In this document: piece by piece, positions 1 through 8,581 of the stretch
Numbering within the stretch: position 1 is the first letter of the stretch
Layout of the letters: each line of letters starts with the position of its first letter
Origin: Gemmatimonadota bacterium
GTDB lineage: Bacteria; 4572-55; J002
Length of the DNA stretch: 8,761 bases
Direction of reading: 5' to 3'
NCBI GenBank assembly: GCA_003697105.1
Contig: RFFQ01000158.1
Location: 1 to 8,761 of the forward strand
Program-made: the position numbers and the translations under genes
Notes under the pieces: model-generated
What the model saw: the letters and a program-made list of their open reading frames with translations, nothing else
Told to the model about the DNA's origin: nothing
Database searches by the model: none

Positions 1-799
1 AACCCTCACCATTACCAGCGATGACGATGATGAAAGCACGGTGACGATCCCCCTCACCGGCGTGGCGATCCCGCTCATCCCAGAGATTGAGGTCAGCCCG
101 CTAATGGGTAACTTTGGAACGATTTTTGTGGATGAAACCTCCACGGTGACGTTTACCCTAAGCAATTTAGGCAACACACCATTGCATGTCGGTGGGCAGG
201 TGATTAGCGGCACCAATGCCGATGAATTTTCAATTATCGATGGTGCGGGTTCGGTAGTCATAGAGGCTGGTGAACAGCACGTCACCACAGTTCAATTTGC
301 GCCGGTAAGTGCCGGTAGTAAACTGGCAACATTGACCATTAGCAGTGACGATCCGGATAATCCAACGGTAGATATTATTTTGATAGGTACTGGAGTGCAG
401 TTGATTGTCGATGATCAGGTTCACATCCAACCGGCAAATTGGGATTTTGGACAGGTATTAGTTGGCGGATCCGCGGTCTCAGCATTTGCCGTAACGAATA
501 CCGGCACAGAGCCGGTAACCATTTTGAGCCAATCGTTTGTGGGCAGTCAGGCGAATCAATTTAGCGTACTCAATGGGGGGTCATTTTCGTTGGATCCGGG
601 TGAGCTACGCTTGATAACCGTTCAATTTTCACCGCTGAGTGTGGGGACAAAAACGGCAACCCTATTGGTGACAACGACTGACGGTTCTTCGGCAACGGCA
701 TTTTTGCAGGGTACGGGACAAAATCCATTTGATGTGAACGGTGATGGTCAAGTTGATATTGATGATGTGCAAAGTGTGATTCAGCATTGGAGCGAGTGA
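1..799 (+). CDS. choice-of-anchor D (ASH-like) repeat protein with C-terminal dockerin-like loop, 5' partial
   Basis: The reading frame is open from base 2, with no start in view, to TGA at 797-799, so this is the last ~265 residues of a longer protein. It consists of Ig-like beta-sandwich modules of about 105-110 residues. The end of one module lies at visible residues 1-20, a complete one at ~27-132 and another at ~140-240. Each shows the recurring signature of choice-of-anchor-D/ASPM-SPD2-Hydin domains: FG near the start, then TxTFTLSNLGNTPL or FAVTNTGTEPV, then VQFxPxSxGxKxATL, then a closing GTG. The tail from visible residue 244 begins DVNGDGQVDIDD, a canonical calcium EF-hand-like dockerin loop, followed by one helix ending HWSE. 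Only one of the two usual dockerin repeats is present. Such proteins are normally exported, but the signal peptide would lie outside the window. The family call is firm; the ligand or role is unknown. Confidence 0.85.
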   Translation, partial: TLTITSDDDDESTVTIPLTGVAIPLIPEIEVSPLMGNFGTIFVDETSTVTFTLSNLGNTPLHVGGQVISGTNADEFSIIDGAGSVVIEAGEQHVTTVQFAPVSAGSKLATLTISSDDPDNPTVDIILIGTGVQLIVDDQVHIQPANWDFGQVLVGGSAVSAFAVTNTGTEPVTILSQSFVGSQANQFSVLNGGSFSLDPGELRLITVQFSPLSVGTKTATLLVTTTDGSSATAFLQGTGQNPFDVNGDGQVDIDDVQSVIQHWSE

Positions 800-820
800 T
801 ACGGAGGAACATAAACCGGT

Positions 821-860
821 AAACCCGTAGGGTATTAATACCCTACGGGTTTTATTTTTT
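821..860 (+). terminator. Rho-independent terminator, perfect palindrome
   Basis: Bases 821-836 and 837-852 are exact reverse complements (arms begin AAACCCGTAGGG), giving a 32-nt perfect palindrome with no unpaired centre. In RNA it would close with a ~4-nt loop. It starts 21 nt after the stop codon of the ASH-repeat gene and runs into a T-rich stretch (TTTTATTTTTT) on the plus strand, as an intrinsic terminator should. It may also stop the convergent minus-strand operon ending at 931, but the U-tract in that direction is only TTT, so that role is weaker. Confidence 0.85.
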
Positions 861-930
861 ATTAACCATCCAGATATGTTTTCGCGTGGATTAGATAACG
901 TGCCAAGTGACCTATTGGCTGGAAGTCTCA

Positions 931-1989
931 TCACTCCAGAATTGCGGGAAATACAAATTGATTGAGAATCCGTTGCATCTGAGCAAATTCGCCCTCCTTC
1001 TGGCGGGCGGTAGAGACGATTACCATTTGGTAGCACGGTACGATGATGATAAATTGACCCTGATAGCCATGCGCATACGGCATCAGTGTATCTTCCCGCG
1101 TGGCATCAAACGGAAATAACCACCAGTGATAACCGTAACAGCGCCCATCCTCAAGGCAATGATACGGTTGGAATGACGCCTTCAACCATGCTTCCGGCAA
1201 AATACGAACACCTTGCCACACGCCCCCGTTTAGCACCAATTGCCCGATAACCGCCATATCGCGCGGGCGCAGATTCAGACCCCAAGCGGCGTTGTTGATC
1301 TCGTGCGGTCCCATCTCCCAGGCGAATGTAGTAATCCCCAGCGGGGTAAACAACCGCTGTTGGGCATAATCTGCCGCACATTGTCCGGTTAGATAGTGGA
1401 GGACTCCTGCTAAAAGCATCGAATTGCCGCTGTTGTAGGTAAAGACCTGCCCCGGCTCGTCGGAGACCGGCAAATTCAGGGTAAATTGCACCCAATCCTC
1501 ACTATTGATCAAGCGCATAATGGGGTTATGGGGCGTGCCGTAATCCGCGGTCCATTCGTCCCATTGGAAACCGGCTGACATGGTCAGTACATTTTGTAGC
1601 GTGATTTTGGATTTCCAACGGTTCAAATTCCCAATGGCATGTTCCGAAGGAAGTAAGTCCAACAGCGGTTGATCCAGAGATTCCAGTAACCCTTCCGCCT
1701 GAGCAATGCCGGCTAACAGAGCGGTGATGCTTTTGGTGACCGAATACACAATATGCAGGTCATCTGCGGTAAACCCATGAAAATATTGCTCATATACTAA
1801 ATCGCCGTGGTGGACGATCAACAAGCTATGGATTTCACCAAAATCACCTTGATCGAGTTTAGTAGTCAACTGGTTGAGGATTTCAGGATCAAGCTGGTGG
1901 CGGGTTGGAGAAATGAGTTGCCAATCTGCGGCAAAAAGAGGGTTCGCAAAAATAAAAATCAGAAAAATAGCATATCGAAGTGGGTTCAT
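931..1989 (-). CDS. secreted beta-lactamase-family serine hydrolase
   Basis: This 352-residue protein belongs to the class C beta-lactamase / penicillin-binding-protein-like serine hydrolase family, whose members cleave amide or ester bonds using a nucleophilic serine. Residues 1-20 form a signal peptide: a short basic start (MNPLRY), a hydrophobic core, and probable cleavage after PLFA, so the enzyme should act in the periplasm or outside. The SxxK catalytic motif is S83-V-T-K86. The second-motif tyrosine is Y185 in FTYNSGNS, which fits the YNSG variant seen in many uncharacterised serine hydrolases rather than the YxN of true AmpC. HGYQGQ at 307-312 replaces the KTG motif, as in esterase or 6-aminohexanoate-dimer-hydrolase-like relatives. 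Length is normal. It starts 26 nt after ligA ends and is the last gene of the minus-strand cluster; no strong Shine-Dalgarno is visible. Antibiotic resistance should not be inferred. The substrate is unknown. Confidence 0.88.
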   Translation of the reverse strand: MNPLRYAIFLIFIFANPLFAADWQLISPTRHQLDPEILNQLTTKLDQGDFGEIHSLLIVHHGDLVYEQYFHGFTADDLHIVYSVTKSITALLAGIAQAEGLLESLDQPLLDLLPSEHAIGNLNRWKSKITLQNVLTMSAGFQWDEWTADYGTPHNPIMRLINSEDWVQFTLNLPVSDEPGQVFTYNSGNSMLLAGVLHYLTGQCAADYAQQRLFTPLGITTFAWEMGPHEINNAAWGLNLRPRDMAVIGQLVLNGGVWQGVRILPEAWLKASFQPYHCLEDGRCYGYHWWLFPFDATREDTLMPYAHGYQGQFIIIVPCYQMVIVSTARQKEGEFAQMQRILNQFVFPAILE

Positions 1990-2015
1990 GCGCAGAAGGT
2001 CAATCTACGGTGGGG

Positions 2016-4007
<1,992 letters not shown>

Positions 4008-4035
4008 TTACACATACTGAATTGAGGGTGAATCT

Positions 4036-5160
4036 TTAACGGGTCAACAAGGTGATGTCATCCCCATTGCGATATAGGGACGGCAGAAGATAGACATCTC
4101 CCTTCTGCCGGAGGTGGTCCAAAAGGTGATTGATGGTCAATCCCTGTGTTAGCTGCTGGTAAAAGGCTTCAAAAAATGTCATCTTGGCGGAATTTCGTAG
4201 CGCATAAGGTATGGCAATGACGGCGGGGACACCGGCACTGATCAACCGTGAACCAATGCAACCAAACGGTTCATTGACGGGTTCAACCCGTTGGGGAGTT
4301 GTGAGGATCGTCAATGCCACTCGGTGGCGGTAGAGCATTTGCCCCAGCAATTTTGCCGAAAGCCGGTGACTAGAACCATCGCGTTTTTCCAGCACAACAT
4401 ACGCCATCCGTACCGGATCGATCACCATGCCTTTAAGAATTTGGTCGCGGTAGGCATGGTACGGATGATGATTTTCAATAATGCTACCTTCCCGATCATC
4501 CCGGTCATAATAGCCCGGACCATCAAAATGAAAAATGTCAACCGCGGGTAAATTCCGGTTATCCAGCCGGTCAACCAGTGCCTCAAACGTAGGGGATTCC
4601 AATATTTCCACCGTAAGACCCGGTCGTGAAAGAGTCTCCTTAAAAGTAGTCAGATTGAGCGGCATTTCTGGATACGGTACATCGTGGGGACGGCTCATCA
4701 TTACCAGCACATGGCGAGTTGAGCGGCGGGGAATATAAAATGCTTTTTGGTCGGGGGTAAGACCTACGTAGGCCCGCTGGATCGAAATCGGGGGAGTTTG
4801 TTGGGCTAAAAACGTATCATTTGCCGTTAGATCGGTCAAGAGTTCCCAAGGCAAGCTTAAAATTTCCGGGTGATCGGAAGCAATTATCAGCCGGCGGTCT
4901 TCGGTTGGGGTTTTAAGAAAGTGTAAAAAGAGGTCGTGGGCGGTGGATTCCAAAAAAACGGACTGAGCTAAACGGGTGCCCCACTGGACAAGTTGGTTGG
5001 TATCAAACGGAGGGGATGCCGTGAAAAATTGGTACATCGCCCGTTTTTCGTCCACAGGAAAGGGGTCGGTAAATCCTAAACTCACCGGGGATTGGTGGGA
5101 ACCAGCACGGAGAATAACCTGCGTGGGTTCAGGAAACGTTAATCGGAATTCCAAACTCAT
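4036..5160 (-). CDS. CHAT-domain-like protein lacking the catalytic His/Cys
   Basis: This 374-residue protein has the layout of a CHAT domain (caspase-fold peptidase family). LPWELL at 103-108 precedes the core, followed by an RRSTRHVLVMMSRP beta strand, HFDGPG at 211-216, and the C-terminal helix signature SAGVPAVIAIPYALRNSAKMTFFEAFYQQLTQG (~308-340). In active CHAT peptidases the middle motif is usually HFxGHG and a later strand ends in NACxS. Here the second histidine is P215, and the cysteine strand reads LTILTTPQRV (283-292) with no cysteine. Cysteine 301 is nearby but out of register. The catalytic dyad therefore seems lost. No TPR repeats, signal peptide or membrane segment are evident. 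The start is supported by GGAG at 5166-5169, 5 nt upstream. It begins 12 nt after the M48 gene ends. The role is unknown; a pseudo-protease acting as sensor or partner of the M48 enzyme is inference. Confidence 0.75.
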   Translation of the reverse strand: MSLEFRLTFPEPTQVILRAGSHQSPVSLGFTDPFPVDEKRAMYQFFTASPPFDTNQLVQWGTRLAQSVFLESTAHDLFLHFLKTPTEDRRLIIASDHPEILSLPWELLTDLTANDTFLAQQTPPISIQRAYVGLTPDQKAFYIPRRSTRHVLVMMSRPHDVPYPEMPLNLTTFKETLSRPGLTVEILESPTFEALVDRLDNRNLPAVDIFHFDGPGYYDRDDREGSIIENHHPYHAYRDQILKGMVIDPVRMAYVVLEKRDGSSHRLSAKLLGQMLYRHRVALTILTTPQRVEPVNEPFGCIGSRLISAGVPAVIAIPYALRNSAKMTFFEAFYQQLTQGLTINHLLDHLRQKGDVYLLPSLYRNGDDITLLTR

Positions 5161-5172
5161 AATGACTCCACG

Positions 5173-6090
5173 TTAGATGGCGATAATTTTTGCCACGTGT
5201 TCATCTAATTTGGTCATGGACATTCCCCCGGTGGATTCCATACCCAGTACCCGTTGTTGGTAATATTTGGATTTTGCAAAAAGTTGTAGGGCTTTGACTC
5301 GCTTGGGTAGAAATGGGTGTGTTTGTGTCAGTTCGGCAAATTTACCGATGGTTCCGCGCAGTTCGTCCAACTGTTTCAGATACTCATCCACATTGACCTG
5401 CTCATATAAATTTTGCGAACCCAATGCTAATTTGACTAAAGTACGCGTTGCGATAGTCTCATCTTGAGCGCAAATAAGACCGGCACGATCAGCGGTAATT
5501 TCAGACTTCCGGATCCAGTCCAGTAACATCATGCGTAGGGGTTGCGCCAACCACGCTATCAGCATTGCCGCTCCAGAAGCAAGAAACTGTGCGACGGTAT
5601 GATACAGGACATGCCCGTTAGCAATATGCCCGCACTCATGTCCAATGACGCTTTTAAGCTCTTCCCGGCTGAGATGATCCACCGTTGCCGAATGGATGAT
5701 GATGATCGAATCATCTTCCAACCCCAACGTCATGGCATTTAGATACGGGTTTTGAATGACATACATGGGGGGCAGTACCAGATGCAGTTCTTCGGCACAT
5801 TCCATCCCGATTTGGTACAAATTAGAGAATTGCCGGGGAGTCACCTTTACGGCGTGTCCGAGAAGTTCCCCGCGCCAACTCTCCTTCCAGAAGCGAACGA
5901 GGGCGGAAATCGTAAGATTCAGGGGCTTAAGCCGTTGGAGGGTACGGAGGGCATCTTGATCAGGGCGGTACACATAGTCACCGGAGGGCGCATCCTGCTG
6001 CTTCTGATGGCGATACGTCGAAAAGTCATCCGGTGTGCCGGTATTCGCTTTCATTTCTCGAACATAATTATTGAAGCTGAGATCAACCAT
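5173..6090 (-). CDS. M48 family zinc metallopeptidase
   Basis: This 305-residue protein is a predicted zinc endopeptidase of family M48 (HtpX/Ste24-like). The zinc-binding and catalytic HExxH motif is HECGH at 151-155, and the third ligand is E197 in EITAD (197-201), both in the expected positions. Between them lies a hydrophobic stretch (~166-190) that could be a membrane-associated segment or buried helices. No signal peptide is present at the N-terminus, whose first ~60 residues are polar. LGSQNLYEQ and THPFLPKRVKAL in the C-terminal half are typical of this soluble M48 subgroup. Its AGGGG Shine-Dalgarno (6099-6103) sits 8 nt before the ATG, supporting this start. It is the first gene of the four-gene cluster and follows the tRNA-Pro terminator. 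No convincing promoter fits in the ~20 nt between them, so transcription may depend on readthrough. The substrate is unknown. Confidence 0.92.
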   Translation of the reverse strand: MVDLSFNNYVREMKANTGTPDDFSTYRHQKQQDAPSGDYVYRPDQDALRTLQRLKPLNLTISALVRFWKESWRGELLGHAVKVTPRQFSNLYQIGMECAEELHLVLPPMYVIQNPYLNAMTLGLEDDSIIIIHSATVDHLSREELKSVIGHECGHIANGHVLYHTVAQFLASGAAMLIAWLAQPLRMMLLDWIRKSEITADRAGLICAQDETIATRTLVKLALGSQNLYEQVNVDEYLKQLDELRGTIGKFAELTQTHPFLPKRVKALQLFAKSKYYQQRVLGMESTGGMSMTKLDEHVAKIIAI

Positions 6091-6113
6091 AACACCAACC
6101 CCTGCTAATATAG

Positions 6114-6142
6114 AAAAATCCCACTGGTCTTCGTGGGATTTT
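6114..6142 (-). terminator. Rho-independent terminator after tRNA-Pro
   Basis: On the minus strand, a 10-bp perfect stem (AAAATCCCAC pairing with GTGGGATTTT; plus-strand arms 6115-6124 and 6133-6142) encloses an 8-nt loop and ends in TTTTT. It lies 20 nt beyond the CCA end of the tRNA and 24 nt before the M48 start codon. It should end the tRNA transcript, with some readthrough possibly feeding the operon. Confidence 0.85.
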
Positions 6143-6161
6143 GCATTTCTTGGAATTAGGA

Positions 6162-6238
<77 letters not shown>

Positions 6239-6259
6239 ACCACGCAATAAGTGGAGCAG

Positions 6260-6288
6260 AATCTACAGTGATTTTAGCATTTTGTCAA
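6260..6288 (-). promoter_or_regulatory. sigma-70-type promoter of tRNA-Pro
   Basis: The minus strand carries a perfect -35 TTGACA (6288-6283), a 17-bp spacer and a -10 TAGATT (6265-6260, 4 of 6 matches to TATAAT). Transcription would start near 6253, about 15 nt before the tRNA 5' end. The spacing and the position just ahead of a tRNA make this convincing. It faces away from the ATPase promoter, so the two are divergent. Confidence 0.8.
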
Positions 6289-6326
6289 CAGAAAAAACAG
6301 GGGTAAAACCTCTTCGCCGTCCGGTC

Positions 6327-6338
6327 GGGGGGGGGGGG
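6327..6338. repeat. homopolymeric tract of 12 G
   Basis: Twelve consecutive G lie 15 bp upstream of the -35 box of the ATPase promoter, separated from it by an A/T-rich segment. A run of this length is prone to slipped-strand changes and is also a site of sequencing length errors. It lies between the two divergent promoters. In the surrounding ~65 bases between the two -35 boxes I see no gene. Confidence 0.9.
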
Positions 6339-6353
6339 AGAATTAAAGTTTTC

Positions 6354-6382
6354 TTGACTTTCTCCAAAATGCCCGCTATACT
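6354..6382 (+). promoter_or_regulatory. sigma-70-type promoter of the GspE/PilB-like gene
   Basis: A -35 TTGACT (6354-6359) and a -10 TATACT (6377-6382) are separated by exactly 17 bp; each box matches consensus at 5 of 6 positions. An A/T-rich stretch (AATTAAAGTTTTC) directly upstream could act as an UP element. Transcription would begin near 6389, giving a ~47-nt leader to the preferred start codon at 6436. Confidence 0.85.
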
Positions 6383-6421
6383 CTAAATTATTCGCTATTT
6401 TCATGGTTACATTAGTTGGGG

Positions 6422-6427
6422 AAAGGA
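6422..6427 (+). promoter_or_regulatory. Shine-Dalgarno that decides the ATPase start
   Basis: AAAGGA lies 8 nt before the ATG at 6436. The earlier in-frame ATG at 6403 has no purine-rich site ahead of it and would sit only ~14 nt from the predicted transcription start. The 6436 start is therefore preferred. It also places the conserved GRLG motif six residues from the N-terminus, as is usual in MshEN/GspE-N domains. Confidence 0.75.
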
Positions 6428-6435
6428 CAGCGCTG

Positions 6436-8544
6436 ATGGCTTCGACACAAGGACGTTTAGGGAGTCAACTGATCCAGCAAGGCTTGATCACGGAAGAGCA
6501 ACTCTCCAAAGCATTGCTCACCCAAAAAGCATTGGGCATTCAACGGGGAGTTGTCAAACCTCTCGGTGAAATTTTGATTGACCTACAGCTGGTCACCGAG
6601 GCAGATTTGCTCACAGTCTTAGGCGCACAATTAAATGTCCCCTATATCGATGTGGACAAATATGATATCGATATAGAGACCCTAGCGACCGTGCCTGAAA
6701 AAATCGCCCGCGAAAAAAAGGTGATCCCCATTTCGCGGATTGAGTCCACCTTGACATTGGCAATGGCAACCCCATCGGATTTATCAACCATTGATGAAAT
6801 CGAATTTTTGTCGGGATGCGAAGTGATTCCAGTACTGGGAAGTCGTCATTCGATTATGCGGGCAATTGAGCGTTCCTACCCACGATTGGCTGAAATGAAA
6901 TCCAAACAAGCCGCAATGCCTAAACCCCAAACCACTGACCGGCGAAAGAAAAAACCCTCGGCGAAAGAATCCGGCGAACCTGCACCCTTTGAAGGGTTGA
7001 GCGATGAAGACCTTGGCTTTGGCACCGGCAAACCCGTTTCGGCAGAAGCCCGCAGCCAACTTGATCTTGATGGAAGTTACCAAAAAAGCCTAAAAGCCCG
7101 GCAACAAGAAGAAGATAAACGAGATTACACCGCGGACGTGGATGACTTTCTCGATTCGATTCAGGGAGATCAAGATGAAGGTGTTCCTGAAAACTACGAA
7201 TATGTCTCCCTAGACCAAATTTTTGATAACGTACCGGCATCATCCCAAATGGGCGCGGCCAGCACCCCTTCAGAAGAAGACAACAGTATCAATGTCGGCA
7301 CAGTCCGGGTGGAAGATGAACCGGTGCACGGCTTTCCGGACAATGATGATATTGCACCCCCACCGCCACAAACAGCTCACACTCCCCGTTCCGTTGAAAT
7401 CGCCTCCGATGACTCTGTTATCCATGATCTGATTAAAGAAGCATTGGAGAAACGCGCTTCCCTGATTTATCTGGAATTTGACAGCCACGGCTCGTGGGTG
7501 CGTTATCGAATTGGGAGTCAGATAATAGAAGCCTCCATGTTGGATAGCGATACATCAAATTCCATAATGGTTACCTTAAAACGACTGGGTAAGATCGACC
7601 TTTACGAGACGCGAAAACCACAAAGTGGAATTGGTATTGTGGAAATTGACGGAAATCGCCTGCAATTGCTCATCGGTTCCATGCCAACCATCACTGGCGA
7701 GAGTATGATGGTGCGGATTTTGGGTCAAAAGGAACATACGAGCCTGACACAACTCGGCATGAATTCCAAAGTGTTACAGCAGTTGCGCCATGTACTCCAC
7801 CAACCCTACGGTACCATCCTCTTAGTCGGACCCGCTGGCAGTGGCAAAACCGCCACCACTTATGGTATAATTAGTGAATTTGATCACGCGAAGAAAAAGA
7901 TTGTGGACATCCAAACAACCATTGATCGCTACATCCCAACCATCAATCAGGTGCAAGTCTTTCCGAATGAAGGGATTTCCTATGCCTCTGTGCTCCAATC
8001 GGTGGCACACCACCAGCCGGATGTGGTTGTTTTGGGGGAAATGGCAGATTTGGAAACTACAGAAGCCATTTTGCGGATCGGACTTAGCTCCGTTGTGGTT
8101 ACACCGTACATCTCTACCGCCGCGTACCAAGCCATCAATGGGCTGAAAAGTATCGGTTTAGATGCCATGCTGTTGGGCACCTCCTTACGCGGGATTTTAA
8201 ATCAGCGCCTCGTTCGTAAAATATGCCAAAAATGCAAGACCGGCTATAAACCCCCTGACGATATTGCCGAAAAAATCAAAGCCAGTGTGCGAATTAAAGA
8301 AGTGATCTTTTACAAAGGAAAAGGGTGCGAAACGTGCCAACAAAGTGGATTCGAGGGTGAGTTGATGATTTACGAATTTGCTCCGGTCACCACGGAATTG
8401 CGTACCCGCATCCTGACAAACACCCTGCCGGAATTACTGGAAAAAGCCATTGCAAATGCCCGTATCCGTAGCCTGAAACAAGATGCACTCGAAAAAGTAT
8501 TGAAGGGATTAACCACCTTTGAAGAAATGACCCGAGTGATTTGA
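6436..8544 (+). CDS. GspE/PilB-family type II/IV secretion ATPase-like protein with degenerate active site
   Basis: The 702-residue protein (numbered from 6436; 713 if started at 6403) has the architecture of GspE/PilB/MshE ATPases. The N-terminal ~145 residues form a GspE-N/MshEN region with two RLG/LG...L...L..Q motifs (R7-Q30 and L43-Q65) that resemble cyclic-di-GMP-binding repeats. Residues ~155-320 are an unusually long acidic, Pro/Ser-rich, probably disordered linker. The ATPase core follows: Walker A GPAGSGKT (465-472), a Walker B-like PDVVVLGE (528-535), and a tetracysteine zinc site (C597, C600, C631, C634). Expected catalytic features are missing. The Asp box (usually DPVEY) reads QTTID at ~493, and the His box (usually TGHLVxSTLHTN) reads LSSVVVTPYIST at ~550-561. 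GEIRD reads GEMAD. ATP binding may persist, but hydrolysis is doubtful. No secretion or pilus genes adjoin it. Family certain, function inferred. Confidence 0.88.
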   Translation: MASTQGRLGSQLIQQGLITEEQLSKALLTQKALGIQRGVVKPLGEILIDLQLVTEADLLTVLGAQLNVPYIDVDKYDIDIETLATVPEKIAREKKVIPISRIESTLTLAMATPSDLSTIDEIEFLSGCEVIPVLGSRHSIMRAIERSYPRLAEMKSKQAAMPKPQTTDRRKKKPSAKESGEPAPFEGLSDEDLGFGTGKPVSAEARSQLDLDGSYQKSLKARQQEEDKRDYTADVDDFLDSIQGDQDEGVPENYEYVSLDQIFDNVPASSQMGAASTPSEEDNSINVGTVRVEDEPVHGFPDNDDIAPPPPQTAHTPRSVEIASDDSVIHDLIKEALEKRASLIYLEFDSHGSWVRYRIGSQIIEASMLDSDTSNSIMVTLKRLGKIDLYETRKPQSGIGIVEIDGNRLQLLIGSMPTITGESMMVRILGQKEHTSLTQLGMNSKVLQQLRHVLHQPYGTILLVGPAGSGKTATTYGIISEFDHAKKKIVDIQTTIDRYIPTINQVQVFPNEGISYASVLQSVAHHQPDVVVLGEMADLETTEAILRIGLSSVVVTPYISTAAYQAINGLKSIGLDAMLLGTSLRGILNQRLVRKICQKCKTGYKPPDDIAEKIKASVRIKEVIFYKGKGCETCQQSGFEGELMIYEFAPVTTELRTRILTNTLPELLEKAIANARIRSLKQDALEKVLKGLTTFEEMTRVI

Positions 8545-8581
8545 GTTTGATAAGTTTGGGAGTTTTACGAGTTTGGGAGTT
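8543..8581 (+). repeat. short imperfect tandem repeat (17-bp period)
   Basis: AAGTTTGGGAGTT (8552-8564) and GAGTTTGGGAGTT (8569-8581) differ at one base and are 17 bp apart. A weaker partial copy, GAGTTTGA, overlaps the ATPase stop codon at 8543-8550. No role is evident. Confidence 0.7.

Noticed and set aside
801-820. GGAGGAAC after the ASH-gene stop codon, resembling a ribosome binding site
   Set aside because: No start codon follows at a usable distance, and the terminator palindrome begins at 821.
931-1989. Reading the serine hydrolase as an antibiotic-resistance beta-lactamase
   Set aside because: It has YNS and HGYQGQ in place of the YxN and KTG motifs of AmpC; the wider family includes many esterases and peptidases.
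6107-6112. TATATT on the minus strand as a -10 box for the M48 gene
   Set aside because: Transcription would start within the AGGGG ribosome binding site, and the -35 would fall inside the terminator hairpin.
6403-6435. Earlier ATG start for the ATPase-like protein, adding 11 residues
   Set aside because: It has no Shine-Dalgarno and lies only ~14 nt from the predicted transcription start, whereas ATG 6436 has AAAGGA at 8-nt spacing.
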